DNA of 64,000 nt from Streptomyces fumanus (GCF_014655295.1 NZ_BNBI01000010.1:124001-188000); one strand, 5' to 3'. Positions 6,718 to 15,751 are shown, counted from the first letter of the stretch. A program made the numbers and translations. Notes: generated from the sequence alone by a model not told the origin.

Positions 6718-8334
6718 CTACTTCTTGTCCAGCACGTCCTGGACCTTCGCGCGGACCTCGTCCGTGGCCAGGCCGCGGATGGTCAGCGTGGTCCGGCGGC
6801 GCAGCACGTCGTCCGGGGTCTCGGCCCACTCGTGGTCCCGGGCCCAGACCACCTGCGCCCAGATCTCCGGGGCGTCCGGGTGGACCCGCTCGCCCAGCTC
6901 CGGGTTCTCGTTGGCCAGCCGCGCGATGTCGAAGGCCAGCGAGCCGTAGTGGGTGGCCAGGTGCCGGGCGGTGTCGGGGGCCATCCGCGGGCCGGGCGCC
7001 GGACCGTCGACCAGCAGCCGGTGGGCGACCGCGCGCGGGTTGGCGACGCCGGGCAGCGGCAGCTTCCGCGGCAGCGAGGCGATCGGCTCGAAGTCGTCGC
7101 CCAGCGGGTGGCCCGGCAGCGCCTCCAGCTTCTTCATGACCGTACGGCCGATGTGCCGGAAGGTGGTCCACTTGCCGCCCGCGACGGACAGCATCCCGCC
7201 CCGGCCCTCGGTGACGACCGTCTCCCGTTTGGCCTTGGCGGTGTCGCCGGGGCCGCCCGGCAGCACCCGCAGGCCCGCGAAGGCGTACGTGATCAGGTCC
7301 CGGTCGAGCTGCTGGTCCCGGACGGAGAACGCGGCCTCGTCCAGGATCTGGGCTATGTCCTTGTCGTTGACGGCGACGTCCGCCGGGTCGCCCTCGTACT
7401 CCTCGTCGGTGGTGCCGAGCAGCAGCATGTCCTCCCAGGGGAGGGCGAAGGTGATCCGGTACTTGTCGATCGGGGTGGCCAGCGCGGCCTTCCAGGGCGA
7501 GGTGCGCTTGAGCACCAGGTGCGCGCCCTTGGACAGGCGGATGGACGGGGCCGCGCCCGGGTCCTCCATCCGGCGCAGGTGGTCGACCCAGGGGCCGGTG
7601 GCGTTGAGCACCAGGCGGGCGCTGACGCCGAACTCCTCGCCGGAGAGCCGGTCCTTCAGCTCGGCGCCGGTCACCCGGCCCCGGGTGAAGCGCAGCCCGG
7701 TCACCTCGGCGTGGTTGAGGACGACCGCGCCCGCCTCGACGGCCGCACGGACGGTCATCAGCGCCATCCGGGCGTCGTTCATCTGGTCGTCGCCGTAGAC
7801 GGCCACGGCCTTGAGGTTCTCGGTGCGCAGCTCGGGCACGTCCTGCTGGGCCCTGGCGGGGGAGAGCAGGTGGCCGACGCCGTCCCCGAAGGCGGACAGC
7901 GCCGAGTAGGCGAAGACACCGGCGCCGAGCTTGGCCGCGCCGTGCGGGCCGCCCTTGTAGACGGGGAGGTAGAAGGTGAGCGGGTTCGCCAGGTGGGGGG
8001 CGACCTGGCGGGAGACCGCACGGCGCTCGAAGTGGTTCTCCGCCACCAGCTTCACCGCGCCGGTCTGGAGGTAGCGCAGGCCGCCGTGGAGCAGCTTGGA
8101 GGAGGCGGAGGAGGTGGCGCCGGCGAAGTCGCCGGCGTCGACCAGGGCCACCCTGAGGCCGGACTGCGCGGCGTGCCAGGCGGTGGAGATGCCCAGGATG
8201 CCGCCGCCGATGACGAGAAGGTCGTACGACGCCTTGGCGAGCTGCTCCCGGGTCTCGGCGCGGCTCGGGTTGGAGCCGGAGGCCGGGTGCGTGCCCAGGG
8301 CAGGTACGGACGTCAGGGTGGGCTGAGTGGTCAT
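6718..8334 (-). CDS. glpD: Glycerol-3-phosphate dehydrogenase (FAD)
   Basis: GlpD oxidises sn-glycerol-3-phosphate to dihydroxyacetone phosphate and passes electrons to the quinone pool at the membrane. The 538 residues begin with a hydrophilic 30-residue leader, then the FAD-binding GGGILG motif (YDLLVIGGGILGIST). Later come the DAO-fold segments GDFAGATSSASSKLLHGGLRYL, TGPWVDHLRR and VAGGKWTTFRH, and a C-terminal helical domain. It is the last gene of the glycerol operon (gylB in S. coelicolor naming). The start is 8 bases after the glpK stop, and its GAGGAG ribosome binding site overlaps that stop, so the two are coupled. Confidence 0.95.
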   Translation of the reverse strand: MTTQPTLTSVPALGTHPASGSNPSRAETREQLAKASYDLLVIGGGILGISTAWHAAQSGLRVALVDAGDFAGATSSASSKLLHGGLRYLQTGAVKLVAENHFERRAVSRQVAPHLANPLTFYLPVYKGGPHGAAKLGAGVFAYSALSAFGDGVGHLLSPARAQQDVPELRTENLKAVAVYGDDQMNDARMALMTVRAAVEAGAVVLNHAEVTGLRFTRGRVTGAELKDRLSGEEFGVSARLVLNATGPWVDHLRRMEDPGAAPSIRLSKGAHLVLKRTSPWKAALATPIDKYRITFALPWEDMLLLGTTDEEYEGDPADVAVNDKDIAQILDEAAFSVRDQQLDRDLITYAFAGLRVLPGGPGDTAKAKRETVVTEGRGGMLSVAGGKWTTFRHIGRTVMKKLEALPGHPLGDDFEPIASLPRKLPLPGVANPRAVAHRLLVDGPAPGPRMAPDTARHLATHYGSLAFDIARLANENPELGERVHPDAPEIWAQVVWARDHEWAETPDDVLRRRTTLTIRGLATDEVRAKVQDVLDKK

Positions 8335-8342
8335 TGCGGTTC

Positions 8343-9881
8343 TTACTCCTCGTCCTCGAGCCAGCCCATGGTCCGCTCGACGGCCTTGAGCCAGTTCTTG
8401 TACTCACGGGCGCGGGTGTCCGCGTCCATGCGGGGGGTCCACTCGGCGGCCCGCCGCCAGTTGGCGCGCAGGTCGTCGGTGCTGTTCCAGAAGCCGACGG
8501 CGAGGCCGGCGGCGTAGGCGGCGCCGAGGCAGGTGGTCTCGGCGACCATCGGGCGCACCACGGGGGCGTCCAGGAAGTCCGAGAGCGTCTGCATCAGCAG
8601 GTTGTTGGAGGTCATGCCGCCGTCGACCTTGAGGGCGGTCAGCTCCACGCCGGAGTCCTTGGTCATGGCGTCGGCGATCTCCCGCGTCTGCCAGGCGGTG
8701 GCCTCCAGCACGGCGCGCGCGAGGTGCGCCTTGGTGACGTACCGGGTCAGGCCGGCGATCACCCCGCGGGCGTCGGAGCGCCAGTACGGGGCGAACAGGC
8801 CGGAGAAGGCCGGGACGAAGTAGGCGCCGCCGTTGTCCTCGACCGACAGGGCGAGGGTCTCGATCTCGGCGGCGGTGGAGATCAGGCCCATCTGGTCGCG
8901 CATCCACTGCACCAGCGAACCGGTGACGGCGATCGAGCCCTCCAGGGCGAAGACCGGCTTCTGCTCGCCGATCTGGTAGCCGACGGTGGTGACCAGGCCG
9001 CTGTAGGAGTTGATGATCTTGTCGCCGGTGTTCATCAGCATGAAGGTGCCGGTGCCGTACGTCGACTTGGTCTCGCCCTCGGCGAAGCAGGTCTGGCCGA
9101 ACAGGGCGGCCTGCTGGTCGCCGAGCGCGGAGGCGACCGGGATGCCGCCGAGCAGCTCGCCGAGCTTGCCGCCCTTGATCTCGCCGTAGACCTCGGCGGA
9201 GGAGCGGATCTCGGGGAGCATCTGGGCGGGCACGCCGATCGACTCGCAGATCCGCTGGTCCCACGCCATGGTGTGCAGGTTCATCAGCAGGGTGCGGGAG
9301 GCGTTGGTGACGTCGGTGACGTGCCGGCCGCCGTCGACGCCGCCGGTCAGGTTCCAGATGACCCAGGTGTCCATGGTGCCGAAGAGCAGGTCGCCCGCCT
9401 CGGCGCGCTCGCGCAGGCCGTCGACGTTGTCCAGCAGCCAGCGGGCCTTGGGGCCGGCGAAGTAGGAGGCCAGCGGCAGGCCGGTCTCGCGGCGGAAGCG
9501 GTCCTGGCCGACGTTGCGGGCCAGCTCGCGGCAGAGGGCGTCGGTGCGGGTGTCCTGCCAGACGATGGCGTTGTGGACGGGCTCGCCGGTGTTCTTGTCC
9601 CAGACCAGGGTGGTCTCGCGCTGGTTGGTGATGCCGATCGCCTTGATGTCGTCGCGGGTGATGCCGGCCTTCCGCACGGCTCCGGCGACGACCTCCTGGA
9701 CGTTGGCCCAGATCTCGTTGGCGTCGTGCTCCACCCAGCCCGGCTTGGGGAAGATCTGCTCGTGCTCCTTCTGGTCGACGGCGACGATGCGGCCGTCGCG
9801 GTCGAAGACGATGCAGCGCGAGGAGGTGGTGCCCTGGTCGATGGCGGCGATGAACGGTCCGGCGGTGTGGGCGTCGGTCAC
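8343..9881 (-). CDS. glpK: Glycerol kinase
   Basis: GlpK phosphorylates glycerol with ATP, trapping it in the cell. The 512-residue FGGY-family protein shows AIDQGTTSSRCIVFD at the N-terminus (phosphate loop 1), WQDTRT, the glycerol-site region, FALEGSIAVTGSLVQWMRD, and the second FGGY ATPase half with KVDGGMTSNNLLMQ. The frame is open to 9932, but the GTG at 9881 has AGGAG about six bases upstream and gives the normal family length. It lies 47 bases after glpF in the operon glpF-glpK-glpD (gylA in S. coelicolor naming). Control is expected through GylR at the glpF promoter. Confidence 0.95.
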   Translation of the reverse strand: MTDAHTAGPFIAAIDQGTTSSRCIVFDRDGRIVAVDQKEHEQIFPKPGWVEHDANEIWANVQEVVAGAVRKAGITRDDIKAIGITNQRETTLVWDKNTGEPVHNAIVWQDTRTDALCRELARNVGQDRFRRETGLPLASYFAGPKARWLLDNVDGLRERAEAGDLLFGTMDTWVIWNLTGGVDGGRHVTDVTNASRTLLMNLHTMAWDQRICESIGVPAQMLPEIRSSAEVYGEIKGGKLGELLGGIPVASALGDQQAALFGQTCFAEGETKSTYGTGTFMLMNTGDKIINSYSGLVTTVGYQIGEQKPVFALEGSIAVTGSLVQWMRDQMGLISTAAEIETLALSVEDNGGAYFVPAFSGLFAPYWRSDARGVIAGLTRYVTKAHLARAVLEATAWQTREIADAMTKDSGVELTALKVDGGMTSNNLLMQTLSDFLDAPVVRPMVAETTCLGAAYAAGLAVGFWNSTDDLRANWRRAAEWTPRMDADTRAREYKNWLKAVERTMGWLEDEE

Positions 9882-9928
9882 TGTGTGCTCCTGAGGTCCG
9901 TGGTGGTGGCGGTGGGTGGCGGCGGCGC

Positions 9929-10723
9929 TCACGCGAACGCGACGTTGTAGACGCCCGCGGCGACGGCGGCGCCGATCAGCGGGCCGGCCACCGGGATCCA
10001 GGCGTAGCTCCAGTCCGAGCCGCCCTTGTTGGGCAGCGGCAGCAGGGCGTGCACGATGCGCGGGCCGAGGTCACGGGCCGGGTTGATGGCGTAGCCGGTC
10101 GGACCGCCGAGCGAGAGACCGATGCCGACCACGACGAAGGAGGTGATGAGGACGCCGAGCGCGCCGAGGCCGTCACCGTCCTGGTTCAGCCCCTGGGTGA
10201 GGATGGCGAGGATGAGCACGAAGGTGCCGATGATCTCGGTGGCGAGGTTCTGCCAGGTGTTGCGGATCTCCGGGCCGGTGGAGAAGACGCCGAGGACCGG
10301 GCCCGCGCCCTTCTCCTGGGCCTCGACCGCCTTGGCGGTGGTGGTCTGGGCGCCGGGCCCGCCGACGATCTCCTTGTCGGTGAGGTGGGCGTGGAACTGC
10401 CCGTAGTAGGCGATCCAGACCAGGGCGGCGCCGATCAGCGCGCCGAGGAGCTGGCTGCCCCAGTAGAGCGGGACGTCGCTCCAGTCGCCGTCCTTGATCG
10501 CCAGGGCCAGGGTGACCGCCGGGTTCAGGTGCGCACCGGAGAGCGGGGTCGAGATGTAGGCGGCGACCATGACGGCGAAGCCCCAGCCCAGCGCGATGGC
10601 GACCCAGCCGGCGTTGCGCGCCTTCGATGCCTTGAGCGTGACGGCGGCGCAGACGCCGCCGCCGAGCAGGATGAGTATGGCGGTACCGATGGTCTCGCCG
10701 ATGAAGATGTCGGAGCTGGACAC
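9929..10723 (-). CDS. glpF: Glycerol uptake facilitator (aquaglyceroporin)
   Basis: GlpF is a 264-residue membrane channel of the MIP family with six membrane helices and two re-entrant NPA boxes, visible as HLNPAVTLA and AINPARDLG. The second NPA is followed by RD, the aspartate typical of glycerol-conducting members. It is the first gene of the glycerol operon. The GTG start at 10723 follows AAGGAG. A 30-residue insertion between helices 3 and 4 (GGPGAQTTTAKAVEAQEKG) is hydrophilic. The upstream region carries an operator-like sequence at 10800-10818. Confidence 0.95.
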   Translation of the reverse strand: MSSSDIFIGETIGTAILILLGGGVCAAVTLKASKARNAGWVAIALGWGFAVMVAAYISTPLSGAHLNPAVTLALAIKDGDWSDVPLYWGSQLLGALIGAALVWIAYYGQFHAHLTDKEIVGGPGAQTTTAKAVEAQEKGAGPVLGVFSTGPEIRNTWQNLATEIIGTFVLILAILTQGLNQDGDGLGALGVLITSFVVVGIGLSLGGPTGYAINPARDLGPRIVHALLPLPNKGGSDWSYAWIPVAGPLIGAAVAAGVYNVAFA

Positions 10724-10775
10724 CCGCGACTCCTTTGTCCTTCGTCCAGGGGATGGCGGCCCTTGGCGTTGTCAC

Positions 10776-10781
10776 ACTCTA
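10776..10781 (-). promoter_or_regulatory. Probable -10 box of the glycerol operon
   Basis: On the minus strand this reads TAGAGT, about 50 bases upstream of the glpF start. A -35 box 17 bases further upstream would fall at about 10799-10804, inside the operator-like repeat, but the sequence there (GAACAC) is a poor match, as in many regulated promoters. Confidence 0.4.
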
Positions 10782-10799
10782 GCGCGTATTGCCGGTAAG

Positions 10800-10818
10800 T
10801 GTTCGACAATGCCGACCG
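10800..10818. promoter_or_regulatory. GylR-operator-like sequence before glpF
   Basis: TGTTCGACA-A-TGCCGACCG matches 15 of 19 bases of the perfect inverted repeat upstream of gylR (11868-11886). It overlaps the -35 region of the proposed glpF promoter, so a bound repressor would block transcription. Confidence 0.5.
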
Positions 10819-10983
10819 ATGGACGGGAGTCTTGCCCCGGCGTCACACATGCGTCAAGAGTTCTGTTGCGGAAACCACGATCGTTATCGACCGGTTCGGC
10901 CGAGTGATCTTCCTATGCTTCTGTCGCCTTTTTGACTTATACGGGTCTTGGTGGGCCTTCGTGGGGACATCAGGGTAAGCCGC
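10819..10983. other. glpF-gylR intergenic region, remainder
   Basis: The whole gap between glpF and gylR is about 310 bases. Apart from the operator-like site and -10 box near glpF and the gylR terminator, this part shows no open reading frame with a ribosome binding site. It is locally AT-rich (10860-10950), for instance CTTATACGGG, and could hold a further upstream glpF promoter. Confidence 0.5.
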
Positions 10984-11013
10984 GGACCGGAACGCCGCCC
11001 CGCGTTCCGGTCC
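10984..11013. terminator. gylR terminator hairpin
   Basis: GGACCGGAACGC (10984-10995) and GCGTTCCGGTCC (11002-11013) form a perfect 12-bp stem with a 6-base loop, 21 bases beyond the gylR stop. It separates gylR transcription from the glycerol operon promoter. Confidence 0.75.
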
Positions 11014-11034
11014 CGTCCGCCGCGCCCAGGCGGC

Positions 11035-11799
11035 TCAGAAGCGTCCGGCGCCCAGGTCCCGCGAGACCGCGCGGGCGCAGTCCCGGACCGCCGCGACCAG
11101 CTCGGGCCGCAGCTCACCGTCCCGGCACAGCCGCTCCACGGCCCCGGTGATGCCCACCGAGCCGACCGGCATCCGCCGCCGGTCGTGGATGGGGGCGGCG
11201 ATGGAGGCGACGCCCTCCCAGGTCTCCTCGATGTCCGCCGCGTACCCCCGTGCCCGGGTGAGGTCGAGCACCTGCTCGAAGGCGGCCGGCTCGCAGACCG
11301 TGCGGTCGGTGAACGCCTTGCGCTCGGTCTCCATCACCTCGCTGTGCGCGACCGGGTCGTAGGCGGAGAGCACCTTGCCCAGGGCCGTGGAGTGCAGCGG
11401 CTGCATGGCGCCGATCTCCAGCACCTGCCGGCTGTCGTCGGGCCGGAAGACGTGGTGCACGATCAGCACGCCCTGCTGGTGCAGCACGCCCAGGTGCACG
11501 CTCTCGCCGCTGGAGCGGGCCAGGTCGTCCGTCCACACCAGGGCGCGCGCCCGCAGCTCGTGGACATCGAGGTAGGTGGTGCCCAGCCGGAGCAGCTCCG
11601 CGCCGAGCTGGTACCGCCCGGAGGCGTCGTCCTGCTCGACGAAGCCCTCCTGCTGCAGGGTGCGCAGGATGCCGTGCGCGGTGCCCTTGGCGAGGCCCAG
11701 CGAGGAGGCGATGTCCGACAGGCCGAGCCGCCGCTCGCCGCCCGCGAGCAGGCGCAGCATCGCGGCCGCCCGTTCGAGCGACTGGATGTTCCGTGCCAT
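11035..11799 (-). CDS. gylR: Glycerol operon regulator, IclR family
   Basis: GylR is the regulator of the Streptomyces glycerol operon. The 254-residue length equals what I recall for S. coelicolor GylR. The N-terminal winged helix spans about residues 5-65 (SLERAAAMLRLLAGGERRLGLSDIASSLGLAKGTAHGILRTLQQ). The IclR effector domain follows (QPLHSTALGKVLSAYDP, VASIAAPIHDRRRMPVGSVGITG). The ATG at 11799 is used, with GGAGG ten bases upstream; the frame extends to 11877 but that extension overlaps an operator-like repeat. It is transcribed in the same direction as glpFKD and separated from them by a strong terminator and a promoter region. Confidence 0.95.
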   Translation of the reverse strand: MARNIQSLERAAAMLRLLAGGERRLGLSDIASSLGLAKGTAHGILRTLQQEGFVEQDDASGRYQLGAELLRLGTTYLDVHELRARALVWTDDLARSSGESVHLGVLHQQGVLIVHHVFRPDDSRQVLEIGAMQPLHSTALGKVLSAYDPVAHSEVMETERKAFTDRTVCEPAAFEQVLDLTRARGYAADIEETWEGVASIAAPIHDRRRMPVGSVGITGAVERLCRDGELRPELVAAVRDCARAVSRDLGAGRF

Positions 11800-11851
11800 C
11801 GCCGTAGTGCCTCCGTCCCGTCCGACCGTCGACCCGCGACGTCGCTGCCGC

Positions 11852-11928
11852 GGGTCGGCAGTGCCGCTGTTCGGCATTGCCGAACACTACCGGTCCATGC
11901 CGACCTGTCGCCAATGGCAGGTCGGCAT
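11852..11928. promoter_or_regulatory. Cluster of inverted half-sites upstream of gylR
   Basis: TGTTCGGCA-T-TGCCGAACA (11868-11886) is a perfect 9-1-9 inverted repeat. A second, degenerate copy with core TCGGCA-G-TGCCG lies at 11852-11870, and a third inverted pair, ATGCCGACCTG (11897-11907) and CAGGTCGGCAT (11918-11928), surrounds a 10-base spacer. All share the half-site TCGGCA/TGCCGA. Autoregulation by GylR is the simplest reading. Confidence 0.6.
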
Positions 11929-12132
11929 CCGGCCGCCGCACCCGCCCCCCGGCGGCGGGTCCCGGCAGCCGTCTCATCCTCGTCCGTCCCGTGGACGGAC
12001 TGACCATCAGCCCCGGGTCCCGGCTACCCTGGCGGCGTGCGTCCTGCCCGGGGCGTTCCGCGCGCACCGCTCGCGGACACTCCCGCCGAGGGCGCAAAGC
12101 CGACAGCCGTCGCACCAAGGGAGCCCCTTTTC
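11929..12132 (+). promoter_or_regulatory. metH promoter and leader
   Basis: A candidate promoter has CTGACC at 12000-12005 and TACCCT at 12025-12030, spacer 19. Transcription would then start near 12037, giving a leader of roughly 95 bases before the metH ATG and its AAGGGAG site. I looked for a cobalamin or SAM riboswitch and see no recognisable B12 box or S-box motif. Confidence 0.4.
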
Positions 12133-15100
12133 ATGGCCTCGTCGCCGTCCACCCCGCCCGCCGACACCCGGACCCGTGTCACCGCCCTCCGCGAGGCCCT
12201 CGCCACCCGTGTGGTGGTCGCCGACGGGGCGATGGGCACCATGCTCCAGGCCCAGAACCCCTCGATGGACGACTTCCAGCAACTGGAGGGGTGCAACGAG
12301 GTCCTGAACCTGACCCGGCCCGACATCGTCCGCTCGGTGCACGCGGAGTACTTCGCCGCCGGCGTGGACTGCGTGGAGACCAACACCTTCGGCGCCAACC
12401 ACTCCGCCCTCGGCGAGTACGACATCGCCCACCGCGTCCACGAGCTGTCCGAGGCCGGCGCCCGGGTGGCCCGCGAGGTCGCCGACGAGTTCGCCGCCCG
12501 GGACGGCCGGCAGCGCTGGGTGCTCGGCTCCATGGGCCCCGGCACCAAGCTCCCCACCCTCGGCCACGCCCCGTACACCACCCTGCGCGACGCCTACCAG
12601 CGCAACGCCGAGGGCCTGGTCACGGGCGGCGCCGACGCGCTGCTGGTGGAGACCACGCAGGACCTGCTGCAGACCAAGGCCGCCGTGCTCGGCGCCCGCC
12701 GTGCCCTGGACGCCCTCGGCCTCGACCTCCCGGTGATCGTGTCGGTGACCGTGGAGACGACCGGCACCATGCTGCTCGGCTCCGAGATCGGCGCGGCCCT
12801 GACCGCGCTGGAGCCGCTCGGCATCGACATGATCGGCCTGAACTGCGCCACCGGCCCCGCCGAGATGAGCGAGCACCTGCGCTTCCTGGCCCGGCACTCC
12901 CGCATCCCGCTGTCCTGCATGCCCAACGCCGGTCTGCCGGTCCTCGGCAAGGACGGCGCCCACTACCCGCTGACCGCGCCCGAGCTGGCCGACGCCCAGG
13001 AGACCTTCGTCCGCGAGTACGGCCTCTCCCTGGTCGGGGGCTGCTGCGGCACCACGCCGGAGCACCTGCGCCAGGTCGTGGAGCGGGTCCGGGGCGTCAC
13101 CCCGCCCGAGCGCGACCCCCGCCCCGAGCCCGGCGCCGCCTCCCTCTACCAGTCCGTGCCGTTCCGCCAGGACACCTCGTACCTGGCCATCGGCGAGCGG
13201 ACCAACGCCAACGGCTCGAAGAAGTTCCGCGAGGCGATGCTGGACGGCCGCTGGGACGACTGCGTGGAGATGGCCCGCGACCAGATCCGCGAGGGCGCCC
13301 ACATGCTGGACCTCTGCGTGGACTACGTCGGCCGGGACGGCGTCGCCGACATGGCGGAGCTGGCCGGCCGGTTCGCCACCGCCTCCACCCTGCCGATCGT
13401 GCTGGACTCCACCGAGGTCGACGTGATCCGGGCCGGACTGGAGAAGCTCGGCGGCCGCGCGGTGATCAACTCGGTGAACTACGAGGACGGCGACGGCCCC
13501 GAGTCCCGCTTCGCCAAGGTCACCGAGCTGGCCAAGGAGCACGGCGCGGCGCTGATCGCGCTCACCATCGACGAGCAGGGCCAGGCCCGCACCGCCGAGA
13601 AGAAGGTCGAGATCGCCGAACGGCTGATCGCCGACCTCACCGGCAACTGGGGCATCCGCGAGGAGGACATCCTCGTCGACTGTCTGACCTTCACCATCTG
13701 CACCGGCCAGGAGGAGTCCCGCAAGGACGGCGTCGCCACCATCGAGGGCATCCGCGAGCTGAAGCGCCGCCACCCCAACGTCCAGACCACCCTCGGCCTG
13801 TCCAACATCTCCTTCGGCCTCAACCCGGCCGCCCGCATCCTGCTCAACTCCGTCTTCCTCGACGAGTGCGTCAAGGCCGGCCTGGACTCGGCGATCGTGC
13901 ACGCCTCCAAGATCCTGCCGATCGCCCGGTTCGACGAGGAGCAGGTCACCACCGCCCTCGACCTGATCTACGACCGCCGCGCCGAGGGCTACGACCCGCT
14001 GCAGAAGCTGATGGCCCTGTTCGAGGGCGCCACCGCCAAGTCGCTGCGCGCCTCCAAGGCCGAGGAACTGGCCGCGCTGCCGCTGGAGGAGCGCCTCAAG
14101 CGGCGGATCATCGACGGCGAGCGCAACGGCCTCGAACAGGACCTGGACGAGGCCCTCCAGGACCGCCCGGCCCTGGACATCGTCAACGAGACGCTGCTGG
14201 ACGGCATGAAGGTGGTCGGCGAGCTGTTCGGCTCCGGCCAGATGCAGTTGCCGTTCGTGCTCCAGTCCGCCGAGGTCATGAAGACCGCGGTGGCCTATCT
14301 GGAACCGCACATGGAGAAGACCGACGACGAGGGCAAGGGCACCATCGTGCTGGCCACCGTCCGCGGCGACGTCCACGACATCGGCAAGAACCTCGTCGAC
14401 ATCATCCTGTCCAACAACGGCTACACCGTCGTCAACCTCGGCATCAAGCAGCCTGTCTCCGCGATCCTGGAGGCCGCCCAGGAGCACCGCGCCGACGTCA
14501 TCGGCATGTCGGGACTCCTGGTCAAGTCCACGGTGATCATGAAGGAGAACCTGGAGGAGCTCAACCAGCGCGGCCTGGCCGCCGACTACCCCGTCATCCT
14601 CGGCGGCGCCGCCCTCACCCGGGCCTACGTCGAACAGGACCTGCACGAGATCTACGAGGGCGAGGTCCGCTACGCCCGCGACGCCTTCGAGGGCCTGCGC
14701 CTGATGGACGCCCTCATCGGCATCAAGCGCGGCGTCCCCGGCGCCAAGCTGCCCGAGCTGCGCCGGCGCCGGGTCCGGGCCGCCACCGTCGAGGTCGAGG
14801 AGCGCCCCGAGGCCGGCCACGTCCGCTCCGACGTGGCCACCGACAACCCGGTCCCCGAGCCGCCCTTCTGGGGCACCCGCGTGGTCAAGGGCATCCCGCT
14901 CAAGGAGTACGCCTCCTGGCTGGACGAGGGCGCCCTGTTCAAGGGCCAGTGGGGCCTGAAGCAGGCCCGCACCGGCGACGGACCCACCTACGAGGAACTG
15001 GTGGAGACCGAGGGCCGGCCCCGGCTGCGCGGCCTGCTGGACCGGCTCCAGACGGAGAACCTGCTGGAGGCGGCCGTGGTCTACGGCTACTTCCCGTGCG

Positions 15101-15645
15101 TCTCCAAGGACGACGACCTGATCGTCCTCGACGAGGCGGGCAACGAGCGCACCCGCTTCACCTTCCCCCGCCAGCGCCGCGGCCGGCGCCTGTGCCTGGC
15201 CGACTTCTTCCGCCCGGAGGAGTCCGGCGAGCGGGACGTGGTCGGCTTCCAGGTGGTCACCGTCGGCTCCCGCATCGGCGCGGAGACCGCCCGCATGTTC
15301 GAGGCCAACGCCTACCGGGACTACCTGGAACTGCACGGCCTGTCCGTCCAGTTGGCCGAGGCGCTCGCCGAGTACTGGCACGCGCGGGTGCGCGCCGAAC
15401 TCGGCTTCGCCGGCGAGGACCCGGCCGACATGGAGGACATGTTCGCCCTGAAGTACCGGGGCGCCCGCTTCTCCCTGGGCTACGGCGCCTGCCCCGACCT
15501 GGAGGACCGCGCCAAGATCGCCACCCTGCTGGAGCCCGAGCGCATCGGCGTGCGCCTCTCCGAGGAGTTCCAGTTGCACCCCGAGCAGTCCACCGACGCC
15601 ATCGTCATCCACCACCCCGAGGCCAAGTACTTCAACGCCCGCTGA
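12133..15645 (+). CDS. metH: Cobalamin-dependent methionine synthase
   Basis: MetH transfers a methyl group from methyltetrahydrofolate to homocysteine through cobalamin. All four modules are present in 1170 residues. The homocysteine/zinc domain is about 1-330, with zinc ligands C238, C304 and C305 (GLNCATGP, GGCCGTT). The pterin-binding domain is about 345-610 (GERTNANGSKKF). The cobalamin domain is about 640-870, with DVHDIGKN at 746-753 and H748 as cobalt ligand. The SAM-dependent activation domain fills the C-terminus (SLGYGACPDLEDR). The frame is open to 12037, but the ATG at 12133 with AAGGGAG upstream gives a conserved start. It is divergent from gylR and followed by a HAD phosphatase gene. 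Confidence 0.96.
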   Translation: MASSPSTPPADTRTRVTALREALATRVVVADGAMGTMLQAQNPSMDDFQQLEGCNEVLNLTRPDIVRSVHAEYFAAGVDCVETNTFGANHSALGEYDIAHRVHELSEAGARVAREVADEFAARDGRQRWVLGSMGPGTKLPTLGHAPYTTLRDAYQRNAEGLVTGGADALLVETTQDLLQTKAAVLGARRALDALGLDLPVIVSVTVETTGTMLLGSEIGAALTALEPLGIDMIGLNCATGPAEMSEHLRFLARHSRIPLSCMPNAGLPVLGKDGAHYPLTAPELADAQETFVREYGLSLVGGCCGTTPEHLRQVVERVRGVTPPERDPRPEPGAASLYQSVPFRQDTSYLAIGERTNANGSKKFREAMLDGRWDDCVEMARDQIREGAHMLDLCVDYVGRDGVADMAELAGRFATASTLPIVLDSTEVDVIRAGLEKLGGRAVINSVNYEDGDGPESRFAKVTELAKEHGAALIALTIDEQGQARTAEKKVEIAERLIADLTGNWGIREEDILVDCLTFTICTGQEESRKDGVATIEGIRELKRRHPNVQTTLGLSNISFGLNPAARILLNSVFLDECVKAGLDSAIVHASKILPIARFDEEQVTTALDLIYDRRAEGYDPLQKLMALFEGATAKSLRASKAEELAALPLEERLKRRIIDGERNGLEQDLDEALQDRPALDIVNETLLDGMKVVGELFGSGQMQLPFVLQSAEVMKTAVAYLEPHMEKTDDEGKGTIVLATVRGDVHDIGKNLVDIILSNNGYTVVNLGIKQPVSAILEAAQEHRADVIGMSGLLVKSTVIMKENLEELNQRGLAADYPVILGGAALTRAYVEQDLHEIYEGEVRYARDAFEGLRLMDALIGIKRGVPGAKLPELRRRRVRAATVEVEERPEAGHVRSDVATDNPVPEPPFWGTRVVKGIPLKEYASWLDEGALFKGQWGLKQARTGDGPTYEELVETEGRPRLRGLLDRLQTENLLEAAVVYGYFPCVSKDDDLIVLDEAGNERTRFTFPRQRRGRRLCLADFFRPEESGERDVVGFQVVTVGSRIGAETARMFEANAYRDYLELHGLSVQLAEALAEYWHARVRAELGFAGEDPADMEDMFALKYRGARFSLGYGACPDLEDRAKIATLLEPERIGVRLSEEFQLHPEQSTDAIVIHHPEAKYFNAR

Positions 15646-15677
15646 GGTCCCGTCCGGCGCTTCGCGCGCGGGCGACG

Positions 15678-15683
15678 TACACT
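15678..15683 (+). promoter_or_regulatory. -10 box TACACT before the HAD gene
   Basis: TACACT is a good -10 hexamer 33 bases after the metH stop. A start near 15690 would place the perfect hairpin at 15697-15728 at the very 5' end of the mRNA. Confidence 0.4.
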
Positions 15684-15696
15684 GGTCGGTCCACCG

Positions 15697-15728
15697 CAGG
15701 CCGGTTCCCGTCCCAGGGAACCGGCCTG
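15697..15728. terminator. Perfect 13-bp hairpin between metH and the HAD gene
   Basis: CAGGCCGGTTCCC (15697-15709) pairs perfectly with GGGAACCGGCCTG (15716-15728) around the loop GTCCCA. It may terminate metH. It also lies only 12 bases before the GGAGG of the next gene and downstream of a -10 box, so it may be a leader hairpin controlling that gene. Confidence 0.6.
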
Positions 15729-15751
15729 ATCGTCCCTCAAGGAGGTTGTGG

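Noticed and set aside
11929..12132. Possible cobalamin or SAM riboswitch before metH
   Set aside because: The leader has GC-rich hairpins but no recognisable B12 box, S-box or SAM-IV core; the short distance from the probable start also leaves little room.
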